64,000 nucleotides of DNA from Vanessa cardui (GCF_905220365.1 NC_061138.1:5781814-5845813), one strand, 5' to 3'. Positions 14,201-28,084 are shown, numbered from the stretch's first letter. Made by a program: numbers and translations. Notes: generated by a model not told the origin, from the letters alone.

Positions 14201-15253
14201 AAATCATAGAACAAATAAGAAATAAACTTTACTTATAATTTTGTTATAATTGTAACGCCAAGTAGCGCTTGGTGTTGAAATTTAAAGTATGAAGTTAATA
14301 TTATTATTTTACAAAGTGATTTGAGAAAAGTCTATTTTATTTAAACTGAGTTTCTGGTGACGGAGAATCCATCGTCATAACACCAAGTTTTCGTCTCCAT
14401 AAATGTACTTAGATCATTCTTCGAGCAAAACCTTAAAATTTAAAATTACGCTAAGACTTTTAATTTTAAGAGTACTTTATGAGTCTCATATATCAAAGTG
14501 GTATTATTAATTAATCATGGAGTGCTTAAACACGAAGCTAAATAACAAGTGAAAAAAGTGTTTCTTCTCAGTATAAAATAATGTTTACTTAATTTTGTAA
14601 AAAAATATATAGAAAAAAGTTTGCTCGAATTAAAATATACCTTTTAATAAATCGATTAATTCTAGATGTTATGACGTCGACAAAATTAAAAAAAAATGAT
14701 ATACATAATAATTGTGTCAGTCTTATAATATTCATAAGTATGTATATATAGCACTTTTTTCTAATATAAGATCTCGTTCACACAACACACCTGTGAGAGG
14801 ACAGGAGGCGAAAAATTTAAACCATGTTATTAAACCAATCCGATCGATTGGTAAGGGTTGTATACAACGAACTTATAATAATTTCGTACAAAGGAGATCC
14901 GGTCCGATCCGGATTTCTATTATTTATAGTTTCCGATCGAAGTTTGAATACGCCTTAATTATCGGCTGCAATGTGTCGCGCCCTTAAATGTTTTCTTAAC
15001 TTTCACGCTCCTTGTGAACTTTCACGTGGTGTTTTAATGTTGTTTTAAAGGGTTTGGGTTTAATTAAAAGTTTTGTTCAATGTGTAATTTTTGATTTTTT
15101 TTTAAAAATCGAATTCAATATTAATTTGGTCTGTATGCCTCTTATGTACATATATTAACATTGTGTCATAATTTATGCTATTTAAAAAAAGAACAACTCT
15201 TTTTGTTTTTTTTTTTTCACTGGTATATAATACTTTAAAAAGGTTTTATTATG
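11226..15253. other. AT-rich non-coding DNA
   Basis: Nothing gene-like. Near 14896-14912 the word GATCCGG is repeated 10 bases apart (ETS-like cores on the reverse strand), inside a small GC-richer patch at 14870-14990. Confidence 0.65.
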
Positions 15254-15556
15254 TTTTTTTTTTTTTTTTTCTTGTATAGGTTGGCGGACGAGCATATGGG
15301 CCACCTGATGGTAAGTGGTCACCATCACCCATAGACAATGACGCTGTGAGAAATATTAACTATTCCTTACATCGTCACTGCGCCACTAACCTTGGGAACT
15401 AAGATGTTATGTCCCTTGTGCCTGTAGTTACACTGGCTCACTCACCCTTCAAACCGGAACACAACAATACTGACTACTGTTATTTGGCGGTAGAATAACT
15501 GATGACTGGGTGGTACCTACCCAGACGGGCTCGCACAAAGCCCTACCACCAAGTTA
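15254..15556 (+). repeat. F2 interspersed repeat, near full length
   Basis: It begins with a run of about 17 T, then GGTTGGCGGACGAGCATATG, and ends GCCCTACCACCAAGT. It aligns over its whole length with 52966-53264 with few differences and with at least seven more decayed copies in the window. I see no coding frame, tRNA boxes or terminal inverted repeats. I recognise it as a repeat common in nymphalid genomes, but its class (SINE, LINE 3' end or other) is unclear. Confidence 0.88.
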
Positions 15557-18169
15557 GGTATTCAGTTATCGTTTTATAAATATATTATAAATATAGTAAT
15601 TATGCTTATGATTTATCATTTTCATTGGAAGAATTATCATAGAAGATTGGAAAAAGCTTTTTATGAGTAACCATTTCCAGTTTTTAAGTAAATTTAAATA
15701 TTACTCATTCTCGCTGTATACGAGTATACTTATACAGTATTTAATAATATACATATTTGTTTTTTAATTCTGATGAAAGCAATTCTTATTCAAAATTAAT
15801 TTCTATCGATATGCTTTATAAATATTTAATACAAACGTTTAAATATTTACCGAGGTTTACCGTTAAGGAAAGTTTAATAATGTAACGGATTAATAACAAT
15901 ACAGTACTGTAATACAAAGTGATAAATCATTGATACTATTCTAGTACGTATATCTGTGTAATAAGGCGGAATATCCTTTGCGGTTATATACATTTTTTAT
16001 AATTTTTGTCGCCTGTTCAAGACGGTTTAATAAACTGAAAGTGTTTTGAACGGCGCTCACTAAGCGTAAAGATTTTGCGAGGATTATGTTGGGTGATCGT
16101 CAATATATGCTATCGATGTGGTTCTCAAACTTTTGTATCAAAAAAAATAAACGCGTGTAAAAATTGCTTTTAACAAAAATATATTCAATAATTTTCATTG
16201 CAAGTAAACGTATGTTTAAAATATTTCATGTTTTACAGTCTGTTTTTATAATTTTCAACATTTTAATTACATAATTAAATTGTATGCAACATAATAAACG
16301 TGATAAAAATGTTAGAGATGTTTATGATTAATTTTAGTATAGTAAAAAAAGTAATCATTTTTATTGGCGCAATTTAAAATAATGTTTGAGAATCACTGCG
16401 AGAAATCAGAAGTCGCTATTGATTGGTACCACAAAGAGACCCAAACTTTGCTTTCGTATTGTAAACTGATATATTTATATTATTTCCTTAGTCCCCTCTA
16501 TACATTTTAATCCCTATACAATAATTCCTTCACTTCGCCAAGGTAAATATTTCTCCTTGAAAAATTACAATTTGGTTTACTTCGCGATTTTTATGATGAT
16601 TAATAATGTTTGATTTGTTATTGAAGTTTATTCTCTTTAATTATCAAGGATTTAAGTCGAATGTGATTTAAAACGACTCACTATTACGACTACCGACGGA
16701 TAGCTTAAACTACAATATAGACTTGAAATTTAGAAGTGACCTTAATAATAATAACAAAGGAGTGTTATGAAATAATTTTACTCTACTATATAAAGGTGTG
16801 TGATCCCACAGTTTCACACTACATTTCTTTTTATTTACCTCAATCACTGACATACAACTATCCGTAACGGAAACAGTCAATACATATCCAAGTTACTCAT
16901 AACTTTTAGAGTATAACTCTGCTCAAGTAGACGTTTCAATAATTTCTGACCGTAAATTTATTAAAATTATTTAATTTGAGTATGGCATTCTTATCTACCA
17001 AAAATATAAAGAAAACAATTAATACTTTATGTTTTCATGTAGAGTGAAGTAATAGGTTTATATGAAAAAAATATTTATTTGAATAGATTTTTTATTTACC
17101 AATGATATATATGTATATAAGGGAAAAAATTAATGGTTAGAATCGATCGATTACAAAGTTACACATTAAAATGTTTTCTATAAAATAATATACAAATTCA
17201 TGTCGAATTAACCCATAAAAATCCGTAGATAAGTTACTCAATGTTATCATTTCACGGATTTAAGACGTATCGAGACGCGAAATGTTATGACAGTAGAACG
17301 CGTAGGCACCCCTGTATAACCATAAAATAACCATTTCTGACATCTTATATAGCCCATAAGGTATTGATAGTTGTACGGGTTAAATGGGTGTCTAAATGTG
17401 TATTAAAATCATACCGATACAAACTACTCGAGTGGAAACCGTAAAAAATCACACGGCCGCCATAGACTTAGGAATTACTCAGAAATGACATCTAATTAAA
17501 TAGAAGACTATTTTTCACCCCAACTACAGTTCACAAGTATTTTAGTTGTAATATATATAAAATAGATTGCAGTTATTTCGTTATTAAATAAAATTGTAAA
17601 ATAAATATTAAATAAGTACTTTATAAATTCAACAAGCAATTATTTAAAAAACTAGAATGCAAAATTTGTTAAAAATATTTTTTTTTAATTTATTGCTTCT
17701 AACACATTTCTAACTCTGCCCGATCTATAAAGTACCGCAAATCTGCTGCATCTCAGGTAGTAGGGAGTATAAGCATGTGAAAACTGTGTGTTCGACATAT
17801 AAAAGCCCATAAATAAGACATTAGCAGCTCGTATATAGTATTTTATTTGACTGTTTGAGCGCCATTGTCGAATATTATTTAGTTTATGAGACAAGCAATA
17901 TTTATTATCAAATACAATGAAAATATTTAAGTACCTACCCTCCTAAAAAACGACAATATATGACACTTAGCAACGTCCACTTTACTAAGTAACCGATGTT
18001 TAATATATTAGGAATAAAAAAAATTATCTGCAGTTTTTTTTTGCGGAACAAAACGTTATATTCTGCAAGTTTCATGAGTCAATTAATGTATGAACTATCT
18101 TTTAAGTAAATATTATTTAAATATTTAGAGCATTAATGGTTGAGATAATTTATAAATACTATAATATAT

Positions 18170-18176
<7 letters not shown>
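15557..18176. other. AT-rich non-coding DNA
   Basis: No repeat or gene recognised. Scattered short frames only. Confidence 0.65.

Positions 18177-18222
<46 letters not shown>
18177..18222. repeat. (TA)n microsatellite
   Basis: A pure TA dinucleotide run of about 23 units, flanked on the left by a degenerate TA-rich stretch from 18160. Confidence 0.97.
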
Positions 18223-18228
<6 letters not shown>

Positions 18229-20119
18229 TGTATTAAGTTCTTATAACAAGAAAAAAAACTAAAGAGTTTACACTATCACATGGATTATACAGTATACAGT
18301 ACGTAATAAGACACATATACATACCATTACTTGAATGCTATATTTAAAAATATATCCATTAAGGACTTTAAAACTAATATATTAATAAAAAATATCGTGG
18401 GAGTTAGACCGTTATAATAAAAATAAAAAAGCTGTTTCTTTTTCTTAAGTTTTAACATTTTTCCTGTAATACGTAAGAAATTAATTCTTATCAAATAATA
18501 TTCAAATGAGCGGGAATAGGCGTTATGAAGGTTGACAAAACAGTCATTTCGGGGCGATCTATCAAAATTATGAACTACTTAAATTACATAGATAAAGTGG
18601 TCATTATAAAAAACACGTGTTTTAATGTATCAGTGGATTGTATCGCGTCAAGAACGCGTGAAGTGGTCAAGATGGGAGATAGGCACCCTACCTGGCCCTA
18701 TTGATATGAGTATTATTTAAATAGTAGGTGAAATTGGATTAAATTATTGTTTAAATTAAATACGAAACGTCGGTGCATAAATCAAATAAATCTTTTTTGA
18801 CTGATTATTGTTTTTTTCTTTGTTGCCTATGCTATGTTGACGTTTACGTTCGTTTAATATTTGAATGAAATAAGCTATTAGAGATATTTTTTTTACTATA
18901 TCACTAGCTTATGTTTACGTGTATTCAATGCATTGACATCATGTACACTTTTATTTTTTAAATATCTATTATGAACGGGGTAAATAAAACTTTCATTGAT
19001 AGGTATAATGAGTACCATGTTGCATCCATATGCATTTTATACTCCTGTTCCATAACAGGAGTATAAAATTGTACCCTCGAAAGCAAATGTATTTTTAAAC
19101 CTACTGTAAAGTTTTTATTTTTGGCTCTAGAATCCTTGAGAAATTTATTTTAATTTTATAATTGGTTATTTATTGGTTATTAAAAAATAATCTAAACGAT
19201 GAAGTTTCTCAGGCAACAAATATCCGGAAATTTACTTTCTAATTTAATTTATTATTATCATAAACAATTTTATTGATTATGGCAGAATTATTTGTACCTT
19301 TTTTGATTTACGATTTGTTTAAAAAAATAAGAATGACATATATCTTTATAGCGAGTAAAAACTGATAATTTCTGATGACCTTTTGTAATATAAGAGTTAT
19401 TATAGCTTAGACATTAAATATTTATATGGGTATTATGTATTTACATAACATTTGCATGGAAACAATATCCAACGGTCTATTGTTATGTATAAGATACGAA
19501 GGAATTTGTCTCAATATATAATGATATATCACTATGAAAAGTTATTAAATTAGCATATATTTGAATGATATCAATTATAAATAAATATCAATAAAAGAAT
19601 TGGTCGATAAAATCGCTACATAATGTGGAATGTCCTCTAGCTGAATAAAGGTACTTGTACACACTCCCACGCAAAGATTAACGTCGCCTTTATATTAAAC
19701 TGGCACCGTTTAAACAGTGTCGAGACTCTTCGTTTCATAATAAATAACATTATAGCGAGATCAGTATTTTCTAATATATTTGTACTTATAGTTCGATGTT
19801 TGCTATTGAATACAGAATATGTTTCAAATGTATATTATTTTAGTTACAACAATAATAAATAATTTTAGAGCATTTGTTACCGGTCTTATTTATCAAATAA
19901 GCGTATATATTGAATGAATTCGTACATTTTAGTAACTTTTTATCGCTTAATATAATAAACTAAATCGAATAAACTTAATATTTAAAAACATTTTATATTA
20001 ATTTAATATATCAGTTTTGAGTCTCATAACTATTAAAGTTTAAATAAAAAAATCTATTATGCAATAATTCAATGCAGTGACAATTATTTTTATCCGTACA
20101 TAATATACAATGGATGTGA
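18223..20119. other. AT-rich non-coding DNA
   Basis: Contains the hairpin at 19034 and a slightly CpG-richer patch at 18600-18700 with ACACGTGT; otherwise nothing seen. Confidence 0.65.
19034..19069. repeat. Perfect inverted repeat, 16-bp arms, 4-base spacer
   Basis: ATTTTATACTCCTGTT (19034-19049) and AACAGGAGTATAAAAT (19054-19069) pair without mismatch around CCAT. Pairing ends at both outer edges. Confidence 0.95.
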
Positions 20120-20192
20120 TGACGGACATGGGTTGGACAGCCGGACGTAACCGGACAGCACGAACCGTCCGACGCCGGACCCGGCGAACTAT
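20120..20192. other. GC-rich cluster of GGAC words
   Basis: GGAC starts at 20124, 20135, 20143, 20153 and 20177, with its complement GTCC at 20167, so the spacing is near 10 bases for several. The flanks are strongly AT-rich. The 93-codon frame from 20110 crosses it but turns into low-complexity sequence and is not supported. Confidence 0.5.
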
Positions 20193-20505
20193 TATAACAT
20201 GGATCAATAGTAGGTGTTCTCGATTGTTAATTAACTATAAAACGAATGATATATTCGAATACGAATCGATTTGTACATTTATGCCGGATGTTATTCGATA
20301 TTTTTTAATTATATATTCGCATTTTGTCGTTATAATATTGATGAATGAATTGAATACGGAAATTATAATAATTAGTGAATTGTATAATTAGTGTTACGTA
20401 ATTTAATGAAGACAAATTATATTTAACGAAACCCTCACAGATACTTTGACATAAGTATATTATGACATATTATTCAATCTCAATTGAATAACCTATTGTC
20501 TATTA

Positions 20506-20820
20506 AAGTAGTAAAGTAACAGCCTGTAAATTTCCCATTGCTGGGCTAAGGCCTCCTCTCCCATTAAGGAGAGGGCTTGGAACGTATTCCACAACGCTGT
20601 TCCAATGCGGGTTGGTGGAATGCACATGTGGCAGCTTTTCGATGAAATTAGACACATGCAGGTTATCTCGCGATGTTTTCCTTCACCACCGAGCACGAGA
20701 TGAATTATAACCACAAATTAAGCACATATATACATATATAGTGGTGCTTGCCTGGGTTTGAACCCGAAATCATCTGCTTAGATGCTAACCCCTGGGCCAT
20801 CTCGGCTCATATATCGGCTA
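20506..20820 (-). mobile_element. tRNA-derived SINE, near full length
   Basis: Reverse-strand copy with head complement GGGCCATCTCGG, a B-box-like element (complement of GGTTTGAACCC), and the TACTTTACTACTTTA-type tail at the left end. TATTGTCTATTA (20494-20505) and TATTGTTTATTA (20821-20832) differ at one base and may be the target-site duplication. The head then carries about 16 extra bases compared with other copies. A 73-codon frame here is SINE body sequence. Confidence 0.88.
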
Positions 20821-21695
20821 TATTGTTTATTAATTTATTATATTTGTTTTTTAATTAATAATATTATATATTAATTATTATATTATTAATATTGGTGTAA
20901 AGTCTTATGTCACACTTTTGTTAATAGTGATTAATTATTATCTCATTGTTAATCTCAAGCTAATAAGTTGATAGATAATTATTTATTTATGATTAAGATT
21001 AAAATTCAATATAAGTATATCCAGGAAATGATGAGGTGAAAAATATATTTGTAATTTAATAGCTAATGTCTTTATTTTTACTTTAGTTTATCTTATTTAT
21101 CTTGCTTAAAATTTTCAATTATATTATTTGATAATATTTGATACTAATATATGAGTTACTACGCTATATAATATGTGTCCTACCCTTTGTATTAGACATA
21201 ATAAATTTAATATATTTTTGTTGTTTAAATTATGTAACGCTGTTGATTATACACGGACAGTTGGATTGTAAAGTTGACGTCATATTGTTGGATCTAAGGT
21301 TGATTGCATTAAGTAATTATAGTGTATTTAATTACTGGACTAGGTAATTTGCGAAGCCTTATTGCGTCGCTGCAACGATAGGGTTTCAGGCCTCATTTAC
21401 ACTTGCATGTGCTAGTTATGATTACGTAGTTGTTACTATGTTGCAGACTTTGTTAAAAATAAACATTCGATAAACACATTAAGAAGGGTTATGCGTATAT
21501 CGTTATAAAAATAAACAGTAACTTATAAATATTGAATGAAAAGAATATGTTCGATTTTCGAAATTATATTTTTGCGAAATTTAAATATTGAATCTTAGTT
21601 ATATGTTATGTACCTGTTTATATGCATTTAATATCTGAATTTTATTTATATAATAGGGTTTTATTTGTGTTACAAAAAAAAACTTTAGAATTTAT

Positions 21696-21912
21696 TAATC
21701 ATTCCATAGTGTAAAACAAAGTCGCTCACCGCTGTATGTCCCTACGTATGCTTAGATCTTTAAAATTACACAAAGGTTTTTGATGCTGTTTTTTTTTGTA
21801 GATATATTGATTCAAGAGAAAGGGTAATACGTTTAATATATACACAGCATACCTGAGAAACACTAATAGTTGAAGACGAGCGAAGGCGGGGCGGATCACT
21901 AGTATTTTATAA
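21696..21912 (+). repeat. F5 interspersed repeat
   Basis: AGTGTAAAACAAAGTCGCTC, ACGTATGCTTAGATCTTTAA, TGATGCTGTTTTTTTTTG, then ATATTGATTCAAGAG and a 3' end GACGAGCGAAGGCGGGGCGG. I recognise it as a widespread lepidopteran repeat, perhaps Helitron-like; the class is not proven. Confidence 0.7.
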
Positions 21913-22477
21913 CACTTCTGTGCAAAATTTGTACTTATGTTGCCAGTGCCTTGACTAATCGCATAATCTATATGAAATAAATGAACTTTACTACATAATA
22001 TAAAAATCGTGGCGAATTTTTATTCAATTACAAGAAAACTACAACCTATAATAAAAATATGTTTTATTAAGATGTTGTTTCGTTAATAATGACTAAATAG
22101 CTTTAGGACTGAATTAATATTTAATATTTCAATATTAACGGTTTGCATTTTGCACGAAATTTTCTTTTCTCATTTAATTAAGTTCTGTGATAAGCCTTTT
22201 GGAATGCGAACTTATTACGGTCGTAAAGTATGAAACTTGTAAAGCTAAAATTTTATAATTGCAATTTCTTTAGGACATTTTCGTGATGGTTATTTTAATA
22301 GCGTGTTTGAGTTGCTTTTATTATTATTAAACGCAAATTACGGGGGTAGAATTAAAAGAATATTTGAATTTTTCTAAATTTCAAGTTTAAATTTGATAAG
22401 ATTTTCAAAATTCGAATAAATATGTTCCTTTTTCAATTTTCCGAAAAAAAAAGTTCTATGCATCCTCGTAATGTATC

Positions 22478-22515
22478 TATATATACTAATATTATAAATG
22501 CGCATGATTCTATAA
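22478..22515 (+). repeat. F3-like 5' fragment
   Basis: ATATACTAATATTATAAATG followed by GCATGATTCTATAAATC resembles the start of F3 but diverges within about 30 bases. Confidence 0.45.
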
Positions 22516-22694
22516 ATCTTATACATACCTGCTAGCTACTATTTTTGAGGATATATCAGATTTTCATTGTTTATTGTGATTGAGATTGTGTGTTATTTAC
22601 GTGTTTTCTTGTTTTATACCTAAATATAGATCACATACGTAGTTGGTGTTCTTTCAACATGATTTTTACTTCCATTTATCCATCTATGTTGGCT

Positions 22695-22732
22695 ACGTAC
22701 AATAAAGTATTCAATAAATAAATATAACATTT
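22695..22732 (+). repeat. Possible LINE 3' tail
   Basis: ACAATAAAGTATTCAATAAA followed by TAAATA resembles the 3' end of Jockey-like elements, which often end in short AATAAA-type repeats. No coding remnant was found upstream in 22520-22690. Confidence 0.3.
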
Positions 22733-23050
22733 ACATATACTTATGCTACAATAGTTATTATGACAGTGATGTCAATTGCTAACCAATTGATAAACATATG
22801 TAAGACCTATTGAAGGTTTATCAGCACGAGCCTGGTTGTCAAGCGATTCCATACAATGTCCTCCTCAAAGACATGATTAGCATATTTTTTTTAATATGCA
22901 AATTTAATTTACCTTTATCAGAAGGTGATATTTTTTGGGGTGATCTTTAAATCTCCAACTCCAAAACATCTGTTGTCCTTTCAAAAAGCCTACAATTTTT
23001 CAAATTTTTCTTTTATGGCATATCTATGTAATTTTGCTCATTAACACATC

Positions 23051-23298
23051 CACCAAGATACTAGCTTATGGGTCATCTAATGGTAAGTGGTCACCAGTGT
23101 TTTTTGAAATTGGAGCCATTGAACGCCATTCCTAAAATGGACCTTAATAATTAAGATATTATGACCCTTGTGTTTCTAATTACACTGGCTCACTCACTGG
23201 AATAAAACAATGCTAAGTATTGTTGCTTGGTAGTAGAATATATGATGAGTTGGTCGTATCAACCCAGAAGGGCTCCACAAAGCCCTGACACCAAGTAA
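23051..23298 (+). repeat. F2 interspersed repeat, decayed
   Basis: Recognisable blocks in order: GGTAAGTGGTCACCA, CTTGTGTTTCTAATTACACT, GGCTCACTCAC, TGATGAGTTGGTCGTA, and ACAAAGCCCTGACACCAAGT at the end. Many substitutions and small indels make it clearly older than the 15254 copy. Confidence 0.75.
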
Positions 23299-23559
23299 AG
23301 CTTTATACATTTATCGACTCGATCAGAAGTCACAACCGACATATCATAAAATATGCTGAACAATATATCATAAATGCTTATATAATCGCGTTACTTACGA
23401 CGCATTGTTTAACATAACTAATATATTATGTATTATACAAATATGTTAAATTGGCAAAAATATTCAAATGACTTCAAACCTCTACTCTCAATATGTGTTT
23501 ATATTTTTATTTAAATTACAAAGCTATTTCGATAATATATTTCTGACGTGTTTTATTCT

Positions 23560-25300
23560 ATTCAGCGTGTCGTATTTGTCACGTTATAAGACTGTTACGA
23601 TTTACATAGCGTGCCTGACAATAACATGGAAATGATGCCGCACGCGTCTATTTTAATGCATGCAAAGTACTTAGGGCCTTAAGATATAAATTCTTCTTCA
23701 TATGATAATGTATGGTGGGAATCATAGACTGTACTGGTTACACGAGCCGTCACGCTGCTTAGGCACGCGCGCATAATTTGTTCTTTTCTATGAACGAATT
23801 CGCGTGCGAAATACTATTTTAGTTTTTTGAAACTTAATTAGTTGAAAGGCATTTTTACATTAAGCCCATCCATGCTAGACGCGTCCTGCACCGGTCTCAT
23901 ATCGCGATATCATTGTACAACTAAGAACAAAAGCCATTCAGAAATATCGCGAGCGCCGTCGGGAAACTGTGACGTGTTTTCATGCAATGTTTTCAACGTA
24001 CATGTCGTCACAATTAGCTTTTAGTTGACTATGATGCGGGTATTTTGTGCCCGACTGTACACTGTATCACAATGATGACATTGTCTACGATGAAGTTTAA
24101 CTTTGAAGCAGAGTTCGTTAGGATACTGAATGTATAATGTATAGAATTCGGATTATTTAGCAAGCATAACGGAATAATCAAAAGATTTAAACGAACATTT
24201 GAATATTATTTCAATCAATAACCGATATATGCAAATGCGAATTGAAAGACATTATGCGCACGTCGTACGACAATGTGTCGACCGTTACGGTAACAACTAG
24301 AAATTTCATCAAAGGTGCACCAGAAATAATAATTGATCGAACGCTATTGTCGCGGATGATACACGGTCGGGCCCCTTCGATATCGAGAGGTTGGGATATT
24401 CCGAAAATTAACCAACGATAGGTCTAAATTTAATTTTACGATCCGATACCTGCCCTTAGCCGACAAAAGTTCCGTAATCAAATTATGCAACCGATGGCAC
24501 TATTGTTACCCGCATGCATAAATTTAAGGCGTCTCATTGTAGACAGATCGAAGGGTTAAGAGGAAGCTCATGATAATAGACGAGATGTATCGGAATGACT
24601 ATTGAACGCAGAGTTCGTGTGGGAAGAAGGGTAAACGTGATGATACTTATCAAATAATTGTTACGAATTATTGCATCTGGAGATTACTTTGTGATGCGCA
24701 CCCAAGCTCGAGACTCACTTCCAATCATCTTGTATAAAAAAGTTTCACTTGTTCCACTAATATTTATGTACAGAACCATTTAATCACGTTAAATTAACTG
24801 CGTGTTTTTTAGAATTCTGTTCTTATATTAGTCATCTTACGCACACTAATGCAGGACGAAAAGTTTGCGTTTGTGAGTGAATATATCTGTACTGAATTTG
24901 CAATTTTCTTCAAGACAGAGCTCGTTTGTACCAAGTAACTCAATCGTCAAAGTCGCAGAACTGATCAGCAGTAACAAATCCGGCCCTTAGTGGAAACAAC
25001 GCGAATATCGCATTACAAAAAGTTCGTTATGAATAGAAACCGTTACTATTACCAAAGGGTATGACAGCGTCAAGGGTGATCCAATTTTAGTAAAATTCCA
25101 ATAGTAATGATATGGAGCACGGGCGTTGCATACTTTAGCGAGAGAAAAGAAATTTCAGAGACGCGAATATTGATATGTAGATGAAATGGCAGGTAGCGAA
25201 GGGTATTATTGAAATTAGAGATACACATATGAAATTCGAGAATATCGACGCGCTACCGATCGTGTAGGTACGGGGTGTGACAATCGTGGGGACAGGTGGG
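23560..25300. promoter_or_regulatory. Long unique, comparatively GC-rich non-coding block
   Basis: About 1.7 kb without recognisable repeats and with frequent CpG and mixed-sequence words (for example around 24240-24540 and 25240-25320). No frame longer than about 60 codons occurs on the plus strand. The length and texture suggest a cluster of regulatory elements in a developmental locus, which is inference. Confidence 0.3.
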
Positions 25301-28084
25301 ACTTTCTCCGTCAAACTACACGTTCGTTCGTGTAATGTTGTATGTTACGTCTGGAATCAAATATTTTTAAATATGGATTACAATTTTCGAAATTATTCGA
25401 TATCGCTTTCTTAATTTAAATATTAGAAACCGTCGAGGTTTATATCAGACGTATAGATACAATCAATTTAATATTACGCGTGTCTAAAATTATACCTAAA
25501 TGAAAAACGAATAAAATATAGGATCGTTCATTTTAGTACCTTATCATAATATAATAACACGTTTGTGTGTTTAAATTCAATAGATTTATATTCCATCACT
25601 AAATTGAAGGGCAAAGGTCTTTTACTTTGCATAAGAAGAGTCCACGTGCGAATTAGCATACTGCCTTCTTGTAAAATCGACTATCATCTAAGATACGACA
25701 TTACCATACATTAGACGTCCCCGTAACGGCACGGGCCACAAATTCATACTTTATTTAAACCAAGTAGGTACGTGTCATGTATTGCATGACATTTGCATAA
25801 GTCCGGCACGAGGCTAATATCTTTGCATATGCAGATAACGCTTCTCCGAATGTGTGGTTTACATTAAGAAAAGGTGTTAGGGTGAATCGTATGGTGACGT
25901 TTTATCGAAGTCATTATTCGTTGCTCACTTAACGGTAATCATAAACGTCTTCATCTATTTGCACAGTAAAGAAATGCATTCGTTTGCAATTTAAAATAGG
26001 TTTTACTTAAAACAATTTACGATAGGGTTGACTAAATTCGGTAAATTTATTGTTTAAAATTTTGGCAAAACTAAAAGCGAACTTCCAGTTACAAATCGCC
26101 TGACGCGTCAACACTATTTAAACTGTATCCGTTAACATGCAATTAAAAAAAAGAGTATTTATCGCGAGTGCGCCGCGACTCGTTCTAAATTCAAGACAAA
26201 AAGTGAAATTTTATTTTTAAACTGAAGCAATTTGTCAGTGTTCCATATCGGGTCGAGCGTAGTCAATAATAAAAATTTTCTTGTACCTTTTTTTTCTCAT
26301 TTTCCAGCTATATTAAACACGCAAAGCTACGAAGACTAGGCTCTGAATCCCATAGATAGCGAGTACATTTCATTGCTTTTCTACATGGAAATAGTTATTT
26401 TCAAAGCCATAACGGTGCTCGGAACAACTTATATTTTAATATGATTTTTGTAACGAATTTTTTTTTGCTAAAGATTTATTCAAATATAAATTGCTATTTA
26501 TTTAGAATGAGTTTTTTAAGTGAATTCTTAAACTAGTATTACTTAAAACATGAATTAATGGATATTATTTTATAATTTTTTAAAATAGTATGACGATTAT
26601 ACCTACTCGCTATGGAGTCATAAATACGGATTTTTCTATAATCTTGTCCGTTTCTTTGTATTTAAATATTCATTATCTACCTGTTCCAAAAAAAAAACAT
26701 TAGTAGGTATTTGACTACCATATCCCATGTATACGTTTCATACCTATGGTACATGATACGGATGAGGCCGTAACCTATCCTAGAAGTGCCTTTCTTTTCG
26801 TTACATAGAAGAACACTAGGACATGGAATTTTGTTTCTAAGAGGTCATTGCCCTCATCATTGTCTTAATCAAGTTGTCCCATGTCGCACTAATATAATAC
26901 AAGAACATATGATCGTGTATATATCATACTTTCGTATGATGAAAAGGTTAGTAAATATTATTTAAAAAAAAGTGTATTTTTACTTTAATAACAAAGATAT
27001 TAATCGAAATTTAAATAAAATAATAAGATTAAACAGTATAAATACGGATATTTCAAATTTTGCATTGAGCTTGTATGAGAATAGAACTGCTCATGCACAA
27101 TTCGAGCGATTTGCCAAGACTCACGAACGACTTCCGATGGACGAATGCTACAAATACTTTCCTTATTTTGGGGAAATTGCTCTTTTGATTGCTTCATTTC
27201 GAATTCCTGCAACTAAGTATTTAATAGTTTACGACTACAGAAATTTTAAATCCAATAAAAGATAACTAGTCTATTGATACATTGAATTATATCAAAATCT
27301 ATAATACGAACTTAAAGCGTTACATATAGGCATTATAAGATACGTTATGAGATAATAAAATATATATTGTTACCTTAGATTTGACTAGAAGCATCAGCTG
27401 TAGAAATTAAAATGGAACATTTTGGGTAAGTGTAGTTTTGTTTCCTTCCTTAAACTTTCTAATGAGTTTATTTGATATTTTCGTATAAGAATATATCCTA
27501 ATTTGATGGTACACTTGTATCTAGCAAAGTCGTTTCTTCTAGCTGGAATTAATCAAATCAACTAACCCCAACCCACTACTTTCCGATATAATTAACGCAT
27601 ACGTGTATGCGTGCTGGACAATACGTGTATAATCTTTGCTTGTGTGCGATAATGAACGATTATAGGAGACCTAACTTTACTTAAGAAGGTCTTGCTTATT
27701 TTTGTATTGTTCAAATTACAACCTTTCACCTTTATATTAAGGTTGATAATTTGAATATGTGGATGGCTCGTAATGCGTTATGCGTTTGATGGTAATAGTG
27801 TGAGTTGTTGTTTCTCAGTGTGGGTTGATGAGTCACATTTTTTTGTTTTGTGGGTAAGGCGCGAGGGAGCTAGCGTGGGGTGGCGGGTACCCCTTGCTCG
27901 CAACCCCATCTTATTAATCAGTGAAGTACCAGCGGTCTCTTCACATGTCTGTTTTGTACGAAACATTGCGTCTTGTTTGAATTCGCATTTATTCGTGTTA
28001 CTCACGATTTTCTCATATATTACAATGACCTTGTTATTAAAAGGCTTTAATTTATGCAATTGATACCCTATTCTTAAAGAAAAG
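25301..28084. other. AT-rich non-coding DNA
   Basis: A pyrimidine tract ending in TTTTCCAG at 26307 resembles a splice acceptor but has no open frame after it. A small palindrome ACGCATAC-GT-GTATGCGT lies at 27595-27612. The two opposed frames at 27773-28063 have no recognisable content. Confidence 0.6.

Noticed and set aside
18177..18222. Array-like dinucleotide repeat
   Set aside because: A pure TA microsatellite without spacers, not a CRISPR array or satellite.
20493..20714. Similar small frames reading through SINE copies (also 8542-8739 and 60595-60816), with a shared peptide ending in QQWEMYRLLLY or QQWEIYRLLLY-like residues
   Set aside because: The similarity follows from DNA identity of the SINE body. 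The frame is broken in other copies and a SINE is not translated.
24123..24135. 13-base match to the Hox-cluster microRNA iab-4 (from memory)
   Set aside because: The seed region does not match and no hairpin partner lies within 80 bases.
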